The notes beneath the pieces were generated by a model that was given only the letters and a program-made list of their open reading frames with translations, had not been told where the DNA came from and did not search any database. A stretch of DNA of 64,000 nucleotides from Apiosordaria backusii (Eukaryota; Ascomycota; Sordariomycetes; Sordariales; Lasiosphaeriaceae): positions 124,001-188,000 of the forward strand of contig JAUKTV010000016.1 of the NCBI GenBank assembly GCA_030549205.1. Direction: 5' to 3'. The position numbers and the translations under genes are program-made. This document shows, one piece after another, positions 12,942 to 26,802 of this stretch. Every line of letters begins with the position of its first letter. Position 1 is the first letter of the stretch.

Positions 12942-14449
12942 ATGCCTCCTGCTACCACCTCCAAAAGGCAACCAAGCTCAAGTCACTCCTCCTCCAGCCA
13001 AGAATATCGAAACAGGAGGAGTAACGACTCATATGGCTCCAACTCGACAGCCCCTACCTCCGTCCACACCTCACCCCGTCCCTCTGGGCTGAAGCGTTCT
13101 CCCGTGTCAACAGGGAGCAGTGGTGCACCCAGGAGTTACGACTACCGAAACGATGTCAGCCCCACCACTTCCCTCGATTCACGCTCCTCCATCGAGACAT
13201 ATGCCTCGACGACGGCTTCGTCTGAGGACCTCGACACCCTGGACGACAACTCGTTGGACTACGAGCACAACAGCATCCCGCCGCTTCCCGTATACCGCCG
13301 CGAGCTTGTAGAGCCCAATGTCCGCCCCTCAACGCCCCAGGATTTCGCCAAACTGTTCCCCTCGCTCAACCGCCTGACGATTCGCCATGACGAGTTTACC
13401 CCAGACGGAAACATGAACTTGCGGGTTGACACAGTGGTTACGGGACGGAGGAGGATGGCCATTCAGCTCTTTCATCTTCGCATGTACGACCTTGTTAAGC
13501 GGGAATTCTCATTGCGTCGGTACTCCCGGGATTCCGGTCGCGAGGTTTGCAACTCGAAGCGCAAGTACATTGAGCCGGGTGCTCCTCCCAGGCCCCAGTC
13601 TAGGGATCACGACGAGAGGCCAACGCTGAAGCGGTCCATGACGACGGCAATCAAGACCTTGGGTGGTGCAAAGCCGGCCCTCCGTCGCGCGAAATCTGGA
13701 ATGGCAGCCGTGGGCCGGCCCAGCACGGGCAACTCGTCGTCGGATGCTGACGATGAGATCTTCCACGATAGGAGCAACTTGTCTCGCCTGTCGCTCGACC
13801 ATCACAAGGCCCAGCGGCCGCAGCCTACCAACACCATCAAGCTCGAGTTCAGCAACTACGCCCGCGTAGATGTGAACCGCCGAGGTAGCAAGAACAACAA
13901 GCGCTACGAGTTTGAGTGGTGGGGTCACAAGTACAGCTGGAAGCGTCATTTTGACAAGCAGCTGAACTCGGTGTCCTTCCACCTCATACGAGACGGGAAC
14001 GCCAGCGCGCCGGTCGCGCACATCGTTCCTGAGACGAGGTCTCCCACCCAGGTCCTTGCTGATGAGAATGCTGGTGGCTGGGTTCCTCCCTGCTTCATGT
14101 GGATCGCCGATGATACCATCGTGGACGCCATTACTGATGTTGCTGAGTAAGTCCTTTTATATCTTCAGAATTGCCGCATCAGCAGTTTGCTAACTCTTAC
14201 TTTTCTAGTGTTATCATGTCTACCGGGCTCATGGCTCTCGTGGATGACTGCATCAAGGAGCGGTGGCAGACCAAGAAGGTCCACCACATCCCCGTCCCCT
14301 TGATTCACAAGACGGTCAGCTTTGAGAACATCAACCCCAAGGCCATCATGCAGCACATTTTTGGCCGGCGGCACTCCCACTCGAGTGACCGCCCTCCCTC
14401 GGCACCATCGAGCCCTCTACGATTCGCGCATCCCATGCCGACCTACTAG
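12942..14449 (+). CDS. Conserved fungal protein with tubby/LURP-one-like appearance
   Basis: Exons are 12942-14146 and 14209-14449. The 62-nt intron has a GTAAGT donor, a GCTAAC branch and a TTTCTAG acceptor; phase 2 closes and gives 481 residues. Residues 1-100 are Ser-rich and disordered (SSHSSSSQEYRNRRS). From about residue 120 a folded region follows, with beta-rich stretches (NLRVDTVVTGRRRMAIQLF, YEFEWWGHKYSWKRHF) split by a basic insert around residues 215-290. The C-terminal helix region is MSTGLMALVDDCIKERW. This layout resembles fungal proteins annotated as tubby C-terminal/LURP-one-like, but that is recollection, not a search result. It has no signal peptide or membrane segment. The CT/CA-rich leader before the ATG and the long upstream region suggest a highly expressed or heavily regulated gene. 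Confidence 0.9.
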
Positions 14450-15157
14450 GCCATCCGACTGCACACCTCAAGCTGCAGTCTTTTTTGAACTTTTTTTTCT
14501 TGCCACCGGCAACAACGTCATGTACTCGGGCCGAAAGGCGGTTAGAACTGGGTTGGAATACTCTACTTCCCGGCTTTCCTTCTCCCTGTCAGTGGTTTTC
14601 GGAGCCCGATACAACTGCCACGTGTTGGTGCCCAACCACAAGACGGACAGGTACTCATAGTTTTGGGAATTCATAAGGAGAACACGGCGACGCCCCCTTG
14701 ATCTGAGATGGTTAAGAATATGGGCACCGATGACGACGTCTTGCTTTCTTATTTCTTTTCGGAGTTCTCCGTATATTTTTCTTTCTGGTCCTATATTTGG
14801 GCATTATTGTTTTTCTTTTCTCATCTTGTCTTTTTAAAAGTGCCTTTTCCCTTTTTGTCATCTTCCATTTGGCTGCTATTATTATCACTACAGCGATTTC
14901 TTGTCCTTTTTCCCTTTTTCTTTTTCTTTTTCGCTTTTGGAAAGGGAATAATCTTGGGTCATTATGGATGCTAAAGAATATGGCGTTTCTTTTTTGTTTC
15001 TTATCATCATCATCAACAGACACTTGGCGAAAAGGCGACAGGCGAACTCAACACACTCTCACATAAGCATATTGAGGGGAATGGTTGGGTATGGCATTTG
15101 GTCGGCAGCATGGTGACAAGCGGAGTTTTTCTTTTTTTATGTTGGGATTTTATTCTT

Positions 15158-15182
15158 CATCATCATCATCATCATCATCATG
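15158..15182. repeat. (CAT)n trinucleotide repeat
   Basis: About eight uninterrupted CAT units, in non-coding DNA. Confidence 0.9.
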
Positions 15183-15584
15183 GGCATTTAGGGTAGCATT
15201 TCTTGGAGCATTTTTGTTGGAATATGGGCTTGGATAGTATGGTGCGATGTGGTGGCGTCAACAATAAACATGGAAATGGAAATGATACGGAAGTTCGGGG
15301 ACCGACGTGGATATACATGACGGGGATCATTGTACTGGCAATATATGCATGGCTTCTCACGAGGGCTTCAATTTCTTTTTCTTCAACTCCACTAAGGTAC
15401 TCTCCTGTCACGGGGACGATGGCAGTCAGGAACAGTCAGAAACATCAAAACAATTTCTTTTTGTCGATATATTACAACGCAGAGATATATACATACAAAC
15501 ACATCAAAACATTCATCAATATGTTTCACACTTTGGCATTTGCATGGAGTTGAGATGTGGTGGTGTGGTGTATGCTTGTGTTTT

Positions 15585-15598
15585 GGGGGGGGGGGGGG
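15585..15598. repeat. Poly-G run (14 G)
   Basis: A homopolymer of 14 G on the plus strand; a likely site of assembly error and of length variation. Confidence 0.9.
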
Positions 15599-15630
15599 AG
15601 ATTTGGGTAGGGAGGGGTTAAAAGGTGGAT

Positions 15631-15712
15631 GGTAGAATGATAGATGGTAGAATGATAGATGGTAGAATGATAGATGGTAGAATGATAGATGATAGATAGA
15701 TAGATGATAGAT
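15631..15712. repeat. 15-bp minisatellite grading into (GATA)n
   Basis: Four perfect head-to-tail copies of GGTAGAATGATAGAT (15631-15690) run directly into GATA/TAGA units. The exact identity of the copies suggests recent slippage expansion. Confidence 0.92.
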
Positions 15713-17120
15713 GCAAAGATAATGGAATAAATTAGATAGACGAACATGTTCATCTCATGTTGTGACAGGGCCTTTCACCCGGTGCTTGTGTGTTGAGGAC
15801 CGGGTGCCCCGTGCTCTGTGGCTTCCCAATTGGGAAGGCAAGAGTTTGTGTAAGTCGGTGCTCACCCATGTCTCACTCACTCACTCATCGCTAAAAGCTC
15901 AAAACTCACACACTCCCTTTCAAACAAAACTATCAACAGCCTGCATCATAAGTGATAGCACACTCTTCTCATCCATGCCAGGGCTCCAGTGACTAGGCTG
16001 CCTATGCAAAATAGACGAAGCCCTGGCCGGATCTCACCGCAGAACACTTCTGCGTCGTCATCATCACAGAGGCAAATCTTGAGATAGATACCTAGAACAA
16101 AATCCGTATGTACCTCAGTGACAAAGAAGTGGTGGCCACACAGTACCGAGCTTGCGGATTTCAAATGATATGGCTGTCGATATTGAAGAAGAGAGCGAAC
16201 CAGAAGCGTATCTCTTCTCTCTTCCTTACCTGGTAGAATGTTGCCGAAACCCCAACCAAAATCTCACTCGTGGAATACCGCACCACTCGATTATTACCTC
16301 AAAAATCCAGATACGCCGTCCCTTTCACAATGAGGCAACGGCGCCGCCCCGGAGATCCCCCAAAGTCAATTCAACTTACCTTAGCCTCATGACCAGTGTG
16401 GATCGAGGTGAGCATTGAAACCACAGGGCTGACTGGAGCCAAGACCAAGCCCAAGTCCCAACCTAACCAAACCCCACAACCTTTCGTAACCTTCAGCCGA
16501 CAACTTGACCTCCAGGTCCCTCCCTGACGACGAGAACCAAAACATGCCAAAATTGACAGACAGCTTTGAACTAACTGACTCCCTTCCGGATGTCCGAACC
16601 CGAACCCCGTAACCCGTAATCCGTAATCCGTATAGAACCAACCCATTGGTGAGAACGGGACCTAACCTTAACCTTCATCAGCTCGACCCAGGCATGCATG
16701 CATGCATCCGCGCGTCCCATTGTTGAGCCCTATCTGGTTGAGTTGAGCCCCATCAGCGCCACCCCCCATTCCCCAGTCCATTCGTCCGGTAGGTCCCTCG
16801 AAAAATAATACCCCTGACTCGTGCACCCATGTATGTACGGTATGTATGTATATGTATGTACCGGTACATATTACTTGACCCCATTATCCCAAACAAGTGT
16901 CCCAAACATCAAAAAAGGGGTTGGCCTTGCGACTTGCGACGCCACTGACACACACACGGACGGACACCATGCAGCACTCACCTTACCCAGACACAAGGGG
17001 ATTCCTTGTCGGGTGTCCACAGACCAAGTTTCATGACATTCTATTGCGGGGGAAGAAAAGACGTCAGTTCTCAAACCGTTGGGAACTTGTGTTTGCATTA
17101 TTCTAGTGGTCGTTGTTCGT

Positions 17121-17160
17121 GGTGTTGTTGTTGTTGTTGTTGTTGTCGTCGTCGTCGTCA
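17121..17160. repeat. (GTT)n-(GTC)n compound microsatellite
   Basis: GTT repeats switch to GTC repeats without a break, in the 3' intergenic region of FAS beta. Confidence 0.9.
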
Positions 17161-17515
17161 CTCATCTAGGTTGTAAATAGCTTCAAAATGCAACAAACAG
17201 AAAACATGACTTGGATCGCCCACAGGCTCTATTCTCTTCTCTTGTAAATCTTTGTAGGACTTCTAAAACCGCAAAAAAAAACCATCGAAACCAAAACCAA
17301 CCAAATTCCCAAAACGCTCCTGTCTTTGAACCGCCCCCTACATGACACGCATTACAAAATGTCCGAGTTCATCATCCACAATAAGAAAAAAATGTACAAC
17401 ATCTACAATGAGAAAAAACCATGCAACCCATGCTTGATAGAGAAACCTGTTTTCCTTTCCATTTCCTTTTCACATAACATCCCATCCACCCATTAGTTTA
17501 TGACCATGAGATCAT

Positions 17516-20500
17516 TTACGCCTCTCCCTGAAGCGCAGCAGCACCATCCTCAGAATACTTCTCCCAGTTGGCCAAGATGTGACCAATCCTGGGCGAGTTC
17601 GTCAGGCGGTACACGTCCTCAAAGTACTCCTTGGTCAACTCAAACGGCTTGGCCGTCACGTTGGGAATGTACTTGCCAATGAGCTTGGCAGGGTCAATAG
17701 TCGTCTGCTTGATCTTCTTGAGCAAGAAACTCCTGAAGGGCTTGACACCAGACCGCAAGAAGGTAGAGTGGAAGGGCACGTCGATACCCTTGAGGGGAAT
17801 CGTGGCGAACCCACGCTCCAGCTCCAGGGGCTTGGGCTTGGCCTCAGTCTCCTTGGCGCACGCCTGGATGATCTCGACCAGCTTCTCCTTGACCATCTCG
17901 GGCTGGAAGTCCTTGCGCATCTGCTCAATGTCGATCTTCATGTGCTTGAGATAGTTGGTAACACCAGCGAGCGTGTCGAGAGCCCGGAGGTCACCGGCGC
18001 AGACGTACTGCATGTTGGCGATGTTGAAGTTGACAATCTCGAGGAGCCAGCCGGTAGTATCGGTGACGTTGCTGACAACGAACCGGAGCGCCTCCTCGTT
18101 GAAGGTCTTGCTAATACGGCTGGGGTTGACGGCGCACATGCTGTAGTTGGAGCGGCCCTGCTCATCACGCTGCACAGCGACCTGCATGGTAAGACCACGG
18201 TAGAAAACGACAGACACCAAGGACTCGATGGGCATGACATCGGCAAGAGCAGCCAGAGCAGAGTACTCGCCAAGAGAGTGGCCAGCAAAGGTGCTATCCC
18301 TGGGCACAAGACCCTTGGCCTTCATGTCCTCAAAGCTTGCCTTCTCCATCAAGGTCAAGGCAGGCTGTGTGAACTGAGTGGCAGACAGCAGACCCGTTGG
18401 CGAGCGGTAGGTGTAAGAGGTGGTCTTCTCGTCAATCTCCTTGAAGATGCGCTCGGATCTGACTGACCCATCAGCCGCAACGGTCTCGAAGGTCATGGCC
18501 ATGTAATTTTGACGGATGGCCTTGCCACGGGGACCGCCGAAGTAGATCGTGAGCTCCTTCGGGTTGTTCTTGACAATGTTGGAGATAGCGAAGCCTGCAT
18601 AAGATTAGTACGATGCTGAATAATTGGTGGAATTGTACATGAAACTTACCATAGGTATCCAGGAGGTAGTTGTCGGCACGGTCCCAAACGTCCTTGGCAA
18701 CAGAAGAACTGTTGTACAAATCCATACCCATACCTTGTTCTTGAGAACCTTGACCAGTGAAGACATAAGCCGTCACAGGCTGCTCGATCTCAGCCTCACC
18801 GAGAAGTACCTTCTCCTCTGTCTCCTTGTTGCTAGCCTCAACTTTGATGATCTTGCGACCAGCAACCATGCCGACGTGCTGCAGCTTGACATTGATGTCG
18901 TCATGGGGAAGAACCATGCCGGTGAGAGAAGCGTGAAAGCTACGGACGCGACCAATCTTGTTCTCAGCAGCCCAGGTCTCTACCAAGCTGCGTACAGCAG
19001 CACTGGAGTACATGCCGTGAGTGATTGTGCCGGGCAGATTGGCATAGGCAGCAAACACGCGAGAGACGTGAATGGGGTTGTAATCGCCAGAGACACGGGC
19101 ATAGGTCTCGTTCGACGCGGGGGCACGGAGCTGGAGAGGGGTCTTGCCGCTGAGGGGAATGGGGTTCTCGAAGTTGATGGGCTGCTCAATGGAAGATCCG
19201 TGGCGCTGGAGGTAGTCAATGACTGGGTTGCCGTGGGACTCACCCGCCTCGTAGTCAACGGTAGCAACCTGAATAATCTCCTTGGTGGGAAGCTCAACCA
19301 AAACCTGGCCGCGAGTCTCAACATGGCTGAAGACATTCCTGTTCTTGAATCTGACCAAGCTCTGAAGACGGAAGATCAAAGTCTGACCAAGAAGCTCGAT
19401 ATCAGGGCTGGCATCATCAAGAACGAACCATTGCTTGGAGCGAAGGACGGCGACATCTTTGGTGGTGGCAAGGTGCACCTTCATGGGGGTCTCCACCTTG
19501 CGCTGGAAGGTGTTCTCGAAGTCGCTGTAGACACCGCGGTACAGGAACTGAGAGGTGACCTCCATGACAGCCTGGCCGTCACGGGTGATGGTGCCGCACA
19601 CCTCAACCATCTTTCCAGACTCTTGGTTGATAACAGCGTTGACCTGAGCAGTAGTGTGAACCTCATCTCCCTTCTTCAGCGGCTCAGCGCCAGGCATCAT
19701 GCGGAAGGCATTGGACAGATGAACAAGCTTGAGGAGATCACCGTCAATGGTGCGAGGGAAGATAGGCTTGGTGATGGCCTTCCAACCAACGACAATGGCG
19801 AAGTCCATGGGGGCATACATGATCTTCTCGGGTCTGTCAACGAAAGCCTCGCCCGTATTGCCGACAGCGTGGACGAAGTCGTTGATGGCTTCGCTGGTGA
19901 TGATAGTCTTGCCGCCGTCGAACTTGCTGGTAACAGGGGCGTCCAGGTCAAACTTCTCATCACCGAACCACGCACGCCAGTAGAACTCCTTGATGTGCTC
20001 GTTGCGGTTCTCCATGACCTCGTGAATAGGAGCATACCCAGCTTCAGGGCGGTACTTGAAGCGGAGTGGCAAAGCGACCGGCTTGCCCAGCGCAGTGGTG
20101 TCCTTGATCAAGTTGACGACAATCTCATCCTTGCCAGCAAGCTTGACCTCGATCACCTCAGCATAGCGGTTATGGCGGGGTTGTTCCTTGACCACAATGA
20201 CAGTCTTGGCAGGGTCATCGGGGTTGGTGATCTCAACGAACAAGCCTCTGGCCGGAGCGAAGATCTTCTTCATGGGGTTGGTCTGATACTTTTGCCCCTG
20301 AACAATGACCTCGGAGCGAAGCAAGGCATATCTCCAGTTGCGCTCGGTGCCGGCAAGCATGTTGATCCAAGACTCGACATCGGGGAGCTCGGTGGCCGGA
20401 GATGAGCTCAAGCGGTAGGTGTGCTTGTTGGCATCAACAGCGATGGTGAGACCATCAATATCCAAGGGAATCGGCTTGTCAATGAGGTCACCACCGAAGA

Positions 20501-23500
20501 ATTCCACAGTGGGGATCTTGGAGGCGTCGCCGCCGTAGAGGTCCTTGGTGAGACCCTTGATGTGGCCCTCGTGGATGTTGTCCAGAATCTCCTTGATGGG
20601 CTCGTCGACCTTGGTGGCGTGCTTCGCCGCCATGGGACCTTGGAGAATGCAAGTTCTGCCAACATCCTTGCCAATGACAGCGCCAAGGTCCTCAGACTGC
20701 CAGAGGGAGTCCTTTTTGAAGAAGAATTCGAAGTCGCCATCGAGGGTAGGGACGAATGTGACGGGCTTCTGGCCACGGCGCTTGCACAAGAGCAAGAAGT
20801 GCTGAACATCCTGGGCGTTGATGAGCTGGGTCTCGGCGTCAGGGTAGTGCGCCAAGATGCGCTCCACGGCGGAGAAAGGCTCGTCAAGATCGGCATAGCT
20901 CTGCAGGTGAGATGGCTGGCCAGGAGTAGTGGTGAAACGCTCCTCAACACGGTGGATGAAGTCACCCGTGAGCTTGGCGAATGATGGGTCGATCCAACGC
21001 TTCTCATCCTCGACATAGAGAAGAGCCACCATTCTGCGCACAACCTCACCATAGGTCATATCCTCAAGATCGACAGCCGTTCCGTCCTTCTTTTGACCGA
21101 ACCAAACCTTGTGGAAGTCCTCGTTGAGCTTCTTGATGATGTAATTCTTTTGCTTCTTCAGTTCAACGAGACGCTTCTCCTTGGGAAGGCTGAAAATCTT
21201 CTGATCCATCTCGGCCCAGAAAAGAACACCACGGGTGGCAAGCTTGTGGATCGGCTCACCCATTTCAGACATGACAGTGATGACACCGCCGGCTGGTCCC
21301 TTGTAAGTGTTCTCCCAAGCCGCATCGTCGAGGCCAGGGGCATCAACGATGGCTTGCTTGGCAGCCTTGCTGGTGTGCGCTTCCTTGGCAACCATCATAC
21401 GGCTGCCGAACATGCAACCGTCGTACGGCATGGGAGGATAGCCGTACTTGGTGGACCAGGCACCGGTGAGGTAGGGATAGGTATCATCAGCACCACCGAA
21501 ACCGCTACCAGCAACGAGGATGAGGTTCTCCTGGCGGCGGATACGGCCGTACATGGTGAGGATAGGAGAGTGGAAATCTTCATACGAGTGATGACCGCCA
21601 CCTCTGCCACCCGTCCACTGGAGAATTACAGGGAAGTTGGGGTTGGCCTTGGCAATGTTGATAACAGCCTGGATGGCCTCGGTGGAGCCTGGCTTGAACG
21701 AGATGTGCTTCAAGCCAAGGGTCTCAATATACTCTTGAGCAACCTCGATGGAGGGAACACCGGCACCGATGGTCAGACCCTCGATAGGAACACCCTCAGA
21801 TCTAAGCCTGCCAAGGAGCGGGATTTGCCAGCCCATAGCGCGGGGGTTGACGTAGATGAGGTTGACGGTGATACCGCGACCAGCAGGAATGGCCTTTTCA
21901 ATCTTTTGAATGGCGGCTGTCATGGTCTTGGCATTGTAGTAACCGCCACCAGCCAACTCGATTTGGTAGCCGGCATTCATGGTGGCAGCCACAAAGTCCC
22001 AAGGAACAGTGGTAGGGGTCATACCAGCAACAAGAAGTGGCGGGAGACCGAGCAATCTGCTCATCTTGGTGCTGACGTAGGTCCGCCCGCTGGAAGTCTT
22101 GACGAGTTGAGGCCCATACGCCTTCACCCAGTCAACGGCGTACTTGACAGCATGCTCTTCATCGCGATCAAACAGCTCAGACTTGTAGCCCACCTCAGGG
22201 ACTGTGCCACTGACGGTGCCCGCCAGGATGACGCGAACACCAGTACCATCTTTGCTTCTGCTGGTGAGAACACCAAGACCAGAAATACCTCCCGGGCCGA
22301 AGTCCAAAATGTGGGTCGCCTGGGGGAAAACGGTGGCCTTCTCCCAGTTGACAACCTCGCTGGTGATCATGCGTACCAAAGCCGGAACAACATTGCCCTT
22401 GACGACGTCACGGATGTCCTTTCCAGTGTTGGTGTCATAGACAGCCGAGCCAAGTGTCGAGGCATCAATTTTGATGGCCTTGAGATCCTCATCGATCAGG
22501 CTCGTCGCGTCCTCCAAGTACTTGCTGTGGAAAGGAGCCGTGATAGGCAAGAAGCGGTTGACGAAGCGAACCTTTCTTTGGGTGTGAGGAATTTTGGCCT
22601 GGTCGATGCCCGTGGCGGCCTTGACCTTTCTGAGCTGAGCATTCAGACCGCAGAGCGATTTTGGAGGACCGGCAACAACCACATTTCTGGGGCTGTTGAT
22701 GAGTGCGATCGAGATGTGCTGATCATCCGGCAGATACTGGTTTGTTTGGTCAATGTGCTTCTGAACCTCGGTTTGAGGCAGATCGCGAACACTGAGCATG
22801 GGAGTGGGCACACCCTCTCCGTTATTCACGGCATCCTGAAGCAGGGTGGGGGTCATAGAAGTCTTGGGGAAGGCCTGCTGGCTGCGGGCACCGATCCAGA
22901 AAAGGATGGTCAAAGCAGATTTTGAGAGCTCCTCGAATGACTCCCACGAGTCGCAAGCCGCAGTAATGGCAGCCAAGACGATACCCTGGGAGTGGCCGGT
23001 GGCGCCAGTCACTCTCTCCCGAAGAATACCGGGGTGGAGGCCCAGGACCTTGCAGGTGACAGCATAGTGCGCCAATTGCACGAGACCAATGAGCGGGAAA
23101 CTGACTGGGGCCGAGACCATGTAATCCAGATCTGGTGTTGATTCAGGGTGGTGAAGCCAGTGAGTGATATCCAGACCCTTGCTATAGAGCTTTTCAGCGC
23201 TGGGATGGCTAGAAAGCGTTTGTAGGAGCTCAGCAGCATTGGAAATGAGCTCGCCGACAAAAGATGGGTAGGTGGTGTGCAGCTCCCTGAGCTCGTCGAA
23301 ATACTCCTCAATGTTGCCCTGGCCACCAAAGATGTTGTAGATGCGGGCAGCCTCCTCATCAGCAGCACGGAAAAGAGCAGACTGGTGAGTCTTCATCGCC
23401 CTATTTGTCGCCGATCTAGCCGCAAAGTAGCTGCGGATCACCTCCAACTTCTTGGCGTCGATGCCCTCGAGGTTCGCAACAAGTGCATGGACATCGTTAC

Positions 23501-23846
23501 CTCGGAGGAATGCTCTCTCAAACTCGTTAAGAATGAGCTTGAGCACCTCGTCGTACGAGCCCTGAGCATCATCCTCGCCCTCGGCAACCTCGTTGGCAAT
23601 GAAGCCCATAAATCTCGCCACCAGCTCCGGAATCGAAGAAGGCTCATCGTCCAGAGCCAAATCGTCGGTTGGCGCAGGTAGGCTCGCGGTGAAGCGGGTC
23701 TTCAGCTCGGAGGCATGGTAATGAAGGCCGGTGGGTATCAAAAAGGTCGTCTCGAGAGAGCCGTGGGAAACTGTGAGGGGACGAAGCGAAGCCGACGATC
23801 TGGGCGTGACGGCGCCCGTCTGAGGGCCGGTCATGGAACCGTACAT
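17516..23846 (-). CDS. FAS1: Fatty acid synthase subunit beta
   Basis: The beta subunit of the cytosolic alpha6beta6 fungal FAS loads acetyl and malonyl groups, dehydrates and reduces the growing chain, and transfers palmitate to CoA. Exons are 23846-18650 and 18594-17516. The 55-nt intron has GTAAGT and TGCAG ends; phase 1 closes and the product is 2091 residues, the normal family length. Domains in order: acetyltransferase with GHSQG (Ser286), enoyl reductase (MTPTTVPWDF, then GRGGGHHS), dehydratase hot-dog (HGMYSSAA), and malonyl/palmitoyl transferase with TGQGSQEQGMG and GHSLGEYSALAA (Ser1839). The start was put at MYGSMTGPQTG because family members begin there. An in-frame ATG at 23942 would add 32 atypical residues. 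It is divergent from FAS alpha and probably co-regulated with it. All catalytic motifs that were sought are intact. Confidence 0.97.
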
Positions 23847-26802
23847 TATGAAAGATTTAAGGGTATCGTATCTAATAAAGAAGAGGACTTTTTGGTCTCT
23901 TTTGAACTCCCTGTGTTTTGTTAGCCGTCTGGTGCAAGCCAATGGCAGAACCCTTATCCGTTTTGGCGGTGAGCAAGACGATTAGATATGGAAGAGATCA
24001 CATACCAGCACAACGACTTGGAAGAGTTCAAAAATGGAACTGCCAGCAAGGATTCGCTTTTCTACGCCGAAACCGCGAAGGCAATGCTGATTGGATGGTG
24101 AGCAAACGAACCACTAGCACACAGCGGGAGCACCATTTGAAAGATAGAAGGCAAGCAAGCTTACAAGGACTGGTGGGAGGTGGAAGGTAGGGAGGGACTG
24201 GAATCCTGAGATAGACCTGCCCTTTGGTCGTTTCGTTTGTTTGTTTCTTCTCAAGCCCGGGAAAGCGGGTGGGAAGTATATTATCAGCCAGGGAGGAGGG
24301 GCGGAGAGTGATGGTGGGGGAGGGCGGTGGCGGGGAACAAGTTCAATCTCAGGAAAAGGAGCGGACGGAAAGAAGGGAAGACAGCAAGCAACCGGAAGAA
24401 AGTAGCAGCAGTCAGCAGCAGTTTAGAAGCCCCTCGTGGTTCCCGGATCGGGTGGAGATGGGGGATGGCAACGCGTAAAAAGGCCCAACGCAATTCGGCT
24501 GGCTCCCTGTGAATCCACGGCTGGCGGCTGCTTCGTCGCTCGCCAAAAAAAAATTGGGATCTTGTTGGGGATGGCACGACACATCCACACCCAGATCACC
24601 CCCTGTCAACAGGACCCCGCGTATGTGCACTGTCTGGCACAGTGTACTTGTGGCGACGCTTATGCACCCGCTTAATGCGCTGTACCCTGCCGAGACTGAG
24701 ATCCGGCCAACCCGCGAACAGAGGGGTTCCACAGCGGAAACCCCACTTGGTCCACCTGTCACAGAGGAAACCCCAATGGCACGATGTATCGATACCTCCG
24801 TCCGAACGTCCCGACGTATCCCGCGATCCACCGACCCCCAGCAAACTTGAGCCCAAACAGATCACTGCCCTCGATAGCGGGATGATAGGACGGAGGCGGC
24901 GAGAGTCCTTTTGCTATGCGAGCCATACATCCATTCTTCCGGAAGCCTTGGTTCTTCTTAGAACCGAGAGTTTGTGTAGCGTCGAGAGGCTTCAGTTCGG
25001 GAAATATGGGAGGGATCTCAGGCAGGATCTAAGAGATCTCGTTCATCATTGGACCATGCCCCGAATGCTTACCCCGACGACGCCGACGTACCTGCGTTTT
25101 ATCCCGTTGTGTCCGTAGATCCGTGGCTCCGTGGCTCAGCGGCTCAGTCGACAGTGTGCCAGTGCGTGCTTCTCCAGATATTGAAGATTCAATTTTCAGC
25201 TTCCCGTCCGACTCCACCATGAAGGTACCGGTCGAGGTCCAGGATGAGCCGAAAGTGCCGGTCTGGAATCTTCAGACATAACAATCCTTCGCCGCAGCTC
25301 TGCCATCTGAGTTCATGTCTCTGCCGGCAGTCAGACGGATCAACTGGAACATCTGAAATTAAATCCTACATAGTCACAGCCATACTAATCACATCACGGC
25401 CATACTAATCAGAAGAAGCCATGCTTGAAGGCAGACCCGGCATATATTCCTGGATACCTACTTGCTCAGCTCTTTGGTGTACGGGTTTAAGACAAGGGCC
25501 CGGTTCCGTTGCCGAGTAGGAATCCCTTCAGCTTTAGTCGGTGCATACTGCGTACTATCAAAATATGATGTGAGAATAACCGATTGTGTCAGTAAAGTGG
25601 AAACTCTGCTTGGAGCCCAAGGACCCAGTATGAACGGAACGCCAGGAAGGCAAACTCGACAGTTCTCCTCCGTTCGGGAGCTCCCTTTGCCACGACATTC
25701 CACCGGCGAGCCGATGTCAACTCAAAAATAACCCACGTGGTTTTGGCCGAAAGGTTTAGGATAGGGAGCATGCATGAAGGGATGATCTGGTCTTGAGCCA
25801 CGCCACGACCATAGTGTAGCTGCTATCCTCAGATCTACATTACAGGAACCTACATGCCGGTGACAGAGGTACCATGCTGTGCTGCTGTACCACTGCCAGA
25901 TTGATAAAGAAGGCATGTCAGCAAGGGTCCAAATAAACAACAAACAAGCCTTTGACGGCTCAAAATGCCCTGGCATGGCATCTCGCCAGTGAACCTGGAA
26001 GAGGAACAGACACGGCTGGCTGATGGCTATCCGGATCTCCGGGATCATGACGCCATGCAGCGATGAGGCTCAAGGTTCAAACGGTCCGACAGGCATGTCC
26101 GAAGCGTCCAGGACGCGGAGCACAGTCGTCGAGGCCTTGTCCTTTTGCACACAGTCACAGTCACAGTCACAGTCTGGAAGAGATTGGGCTGTGGTGCAAC
26201 TCGAAGGGGCGGTGACGGCGTGTCGAGCGGAGGTATCGAGACTTCCGTGGGCCACTGCTCCAAATACTGTGGGGTAGCTAGTGGGAGGCGCGCTAGACTG
26301 ATTCAGGCTAGTGCCAGAGTTTGGTTGAGAAGCAAACCTGCAAGGTGCATGGGGAGGGGATCCCATTTGCAGGGGTCTGCCGAGCCCAAAATTCATTCAA
26401 CAGTTGCACCTTGAAGACGCGGTAGCTCCCAATTTTTTTGTCAATTGCCCCCGGTCTCACGACTAATCAATCCTCGATCCGTTTTCTTGTCATTCCAGTT
26501 GCCCCCCTCCATCAAAAGTCTGGGTTCCGCATCCCCGAAGCCCCTTGCGTGGAACGAACTGGGTCCGTCTTAATCTTCATCCCTCTTCTTCTCAGGCACG
26601 CCCACGCCTGTTCATCCAGTCTTTTCCCGCCCCTCCTCCCTCCACCAACTCGGCGACGGCATCGATCATCCCACTAATCTACACCAATTCCTCTCTCCCC
26701 TACGGTTCATGATCACCACTTGTTCATAGAAGATACCCCATCATATTCTCTTTCTGCCTCTTCTTTTCTTCCCCCACGTTACGTTTCAGCAGACCCTCCA
26801 AG
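23847..26802. promoter_or_regulatory. Shared 3 kb divergent intergenic region of the FAS genes
   Basis: The two FAS start codons face away from each other across 2956 bp, so both promoters and leaders must lie here. A CCAAT pentamer occurs near 23938. The last 250 bp before FAS alpha are CT-rich, as in fungal leaders. A short tandem CAGTCA repeat (about four units) lies near 26150-26173. No gene-like open frame was accepted. Specific binding sites for lipid regulators were not established. Confidence 0.7.

Larger units (their letters stand above)
14450..17515. other. Intergenic region between converging genes, rich in simple repeats
   Basis: No gene is supported. It holds the 3' ends of two convergent genes: the 12.9 kb gene and FAS beta. 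T-rich stretches lie at 14700-15000, and microsatellites or minisatellites are listed separately (CAT, poly-G, a 15-bp unit, GTT/GTC). A GCATGCATGCATGC run lies near 16690-16706 and TATG-type repeats near 16830-16860. Confidence 0.6.

Noticed and set aside
23847..23942. In-frame upstream ATG of FAS beta at 23942
   Set aside because: It would add 32 basic, atypical residues before the conserved MYGSMTGPQTG start, so the internal ATG was chosen.
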